A stretch of DNA of 5,115 bases from Candidatus Woesearchaeota archaeon (GTDB lineage: Archaea; Nanobdellota; Nanobdellia; Woesearchaeales; UBA12501). This document shows, piece by piece, positions 4,708-5,115 of this stretch (positions within the stretch are counted from its first letter, which is position 1; each line of letters begins with the position of its first letter). The stretch is taken from positions 1-5,115 of the forward strand of contig WJJV01000098.1 in NCBI GenBank assembly GCA_014729495.1. The letters are read 5' to 3'. A program made the position numbers and the translations under genes. The notes below the pieces were generated by a model. The model saw only the letters and a program-made list of their open reading frames with translations, ran no database searches and was not told the origin of the DNA.

Positions 4708-5115
4708 TTATTTGAAGGGTTTGCTTTTATTCCAGAACTCCTCAAAATAGGCCCTGAAAGAGTCTGCGATGTGCTGGTTGATTATCTCAACTGCAATAGC
4801 CTCTGGTGACTGCAGTATTATCACCACAGTATCCTTGTACATCATGAAACATGCAGGTGTCTTTATTCCTTCTGGCATGTACCTTGCATCCATACCCTTG
4901 TAAGAGTTCCTGTTCTTAAGAACATCTCTTGACGCATCCTTGTTCAGTAGAGCCCTTGCTTTTATCCCTGCTTTGATTCTTCTGAGATGATCCCTCTGCC
5001 AAAAGAGGTGCTGCTCATCAGGCTGGTAGCCAGGCACCCCAAGATAGACCCACTCCTCACCTTTCTTCAGCTTTTGATAAAGATGATTATGCGCTGTCCT
5101 TATTCCCTTGAATCC
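4708..5115 (-). CDS. TrmB-like transcriptional regulator, C-terminal part (runs off right edge)
   Basis: The frame is open to the last base of the window, so only the last 135 residues are seen and the start is outside. The segment begins GFKGIRTAHNHLYQKLKKGEEW. It continues with QRDHLRRIKAGIKARALLNKD, ARYMPEGIKTPACFMMYKDTV and ADSFRAYFEEFW near the end. This series (KGI followed by a small hydrophobic core, a basic RIKAGIK-type stretch, a YMP..IKTP strand and the final ADSF.AYFE..W helix) is the usual C-terminal sensor-like domain of TrmB-family proteins in DPANN archaea. The N-terminal winged helix-turn-helix expected for the family cannot be checked here. A GTG at 5037 lies within conserved sequence and is not a credible start. 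The gene precedes aIF6 by 62 bases on the same strand; the promoter elements in that gap suggest separate transcription. Its ligand is unknown. Confidence 0.75.
   Translation of the reverse strand, partial: GFKGIRTAHNHLYQKLKKGEEWVYLGVPGYQPDEQHLFWQRDHLRRIKAGIKARALLNKDASRDVLKNRNSYKGMDARYMPEGIKTPACFMMYKDTVVIILQSPEAIAVEIINQHIADSFRAYFEEFWNKSKPFK

Overview
The window is archaeal. It carries a complete translation initiation factor 6 (aIF6), a prefoldin alpha subunit and a GTPase of the FtsY type, in the order aIF6-pfdA-ftsY that is common in archaea. It also has archaeal TATA/BRE promoters, a mix of Shine-Dalgarno and apparently leaderless starts, and the C-terminal domain of a TrmB-like regulator. 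The style of the TrmB-like domain, the compact spacing and the absence of the ribosomal gene LX from the cluster suggest a DPANN lineage of the Woesearchaeota/Pacearchaeota kind. That assignment is inference from protein style; no marker for taxonomy is present.

Layout. Positions 1-515 hold no convincing gene. Positions about 20-425 are instead dense in perfect short inverted repeats, direct repeats and one long interrupted helix (227-248 with 356-381). Positions 516-1184 (+) encode the first RecA-like domain of a Ski2/Hel308-type helicase, which ends abruptly and lacks the second half. Its last codons overlap those of a convergent gene (1174-1767, -) for a small membrane-anchored extracytoplasmic protein with its own clear TATA/BRE promoter. 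Positions 1853-3463 (-) encode FtsY with a very long Lys/Glu/Pro/Ala-rich N-terminal region. Positions 3480-3911 (-) encode prefoldin alpha, and 3971-4645 (-) encode aIF6. Positions 4708-5115 (-) are the C-terminal part of a TrmB-like regulator that runs off the right edge.

How the genes fit together. aIF6 (60S/50S subunit anti-association and biogenesis), prefoldin (capture of nascent or unfolded proteins) and FtsY (SRP receptor, co-translational membrane targeting) form a probable operon on the minus strand. Promoter elements sit upstream of aIF6, and strong internal Shine-Dalgarno sites precede pfdA and ftsY. The three products act successively on new ribosomes and nascent chains. The TrmB-like gene upstream, the membrane protein downstream and the truncated helicase appear to be separate units.

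The best leads are the hairpin-rich region at the left, where two classes of hairpin keep conserved flanks around different stem sequences; the helicase reduced to a single RecA domain; and the FtsY N-terminus, in which a short amphipathic motif occurs three times between charged spacers.
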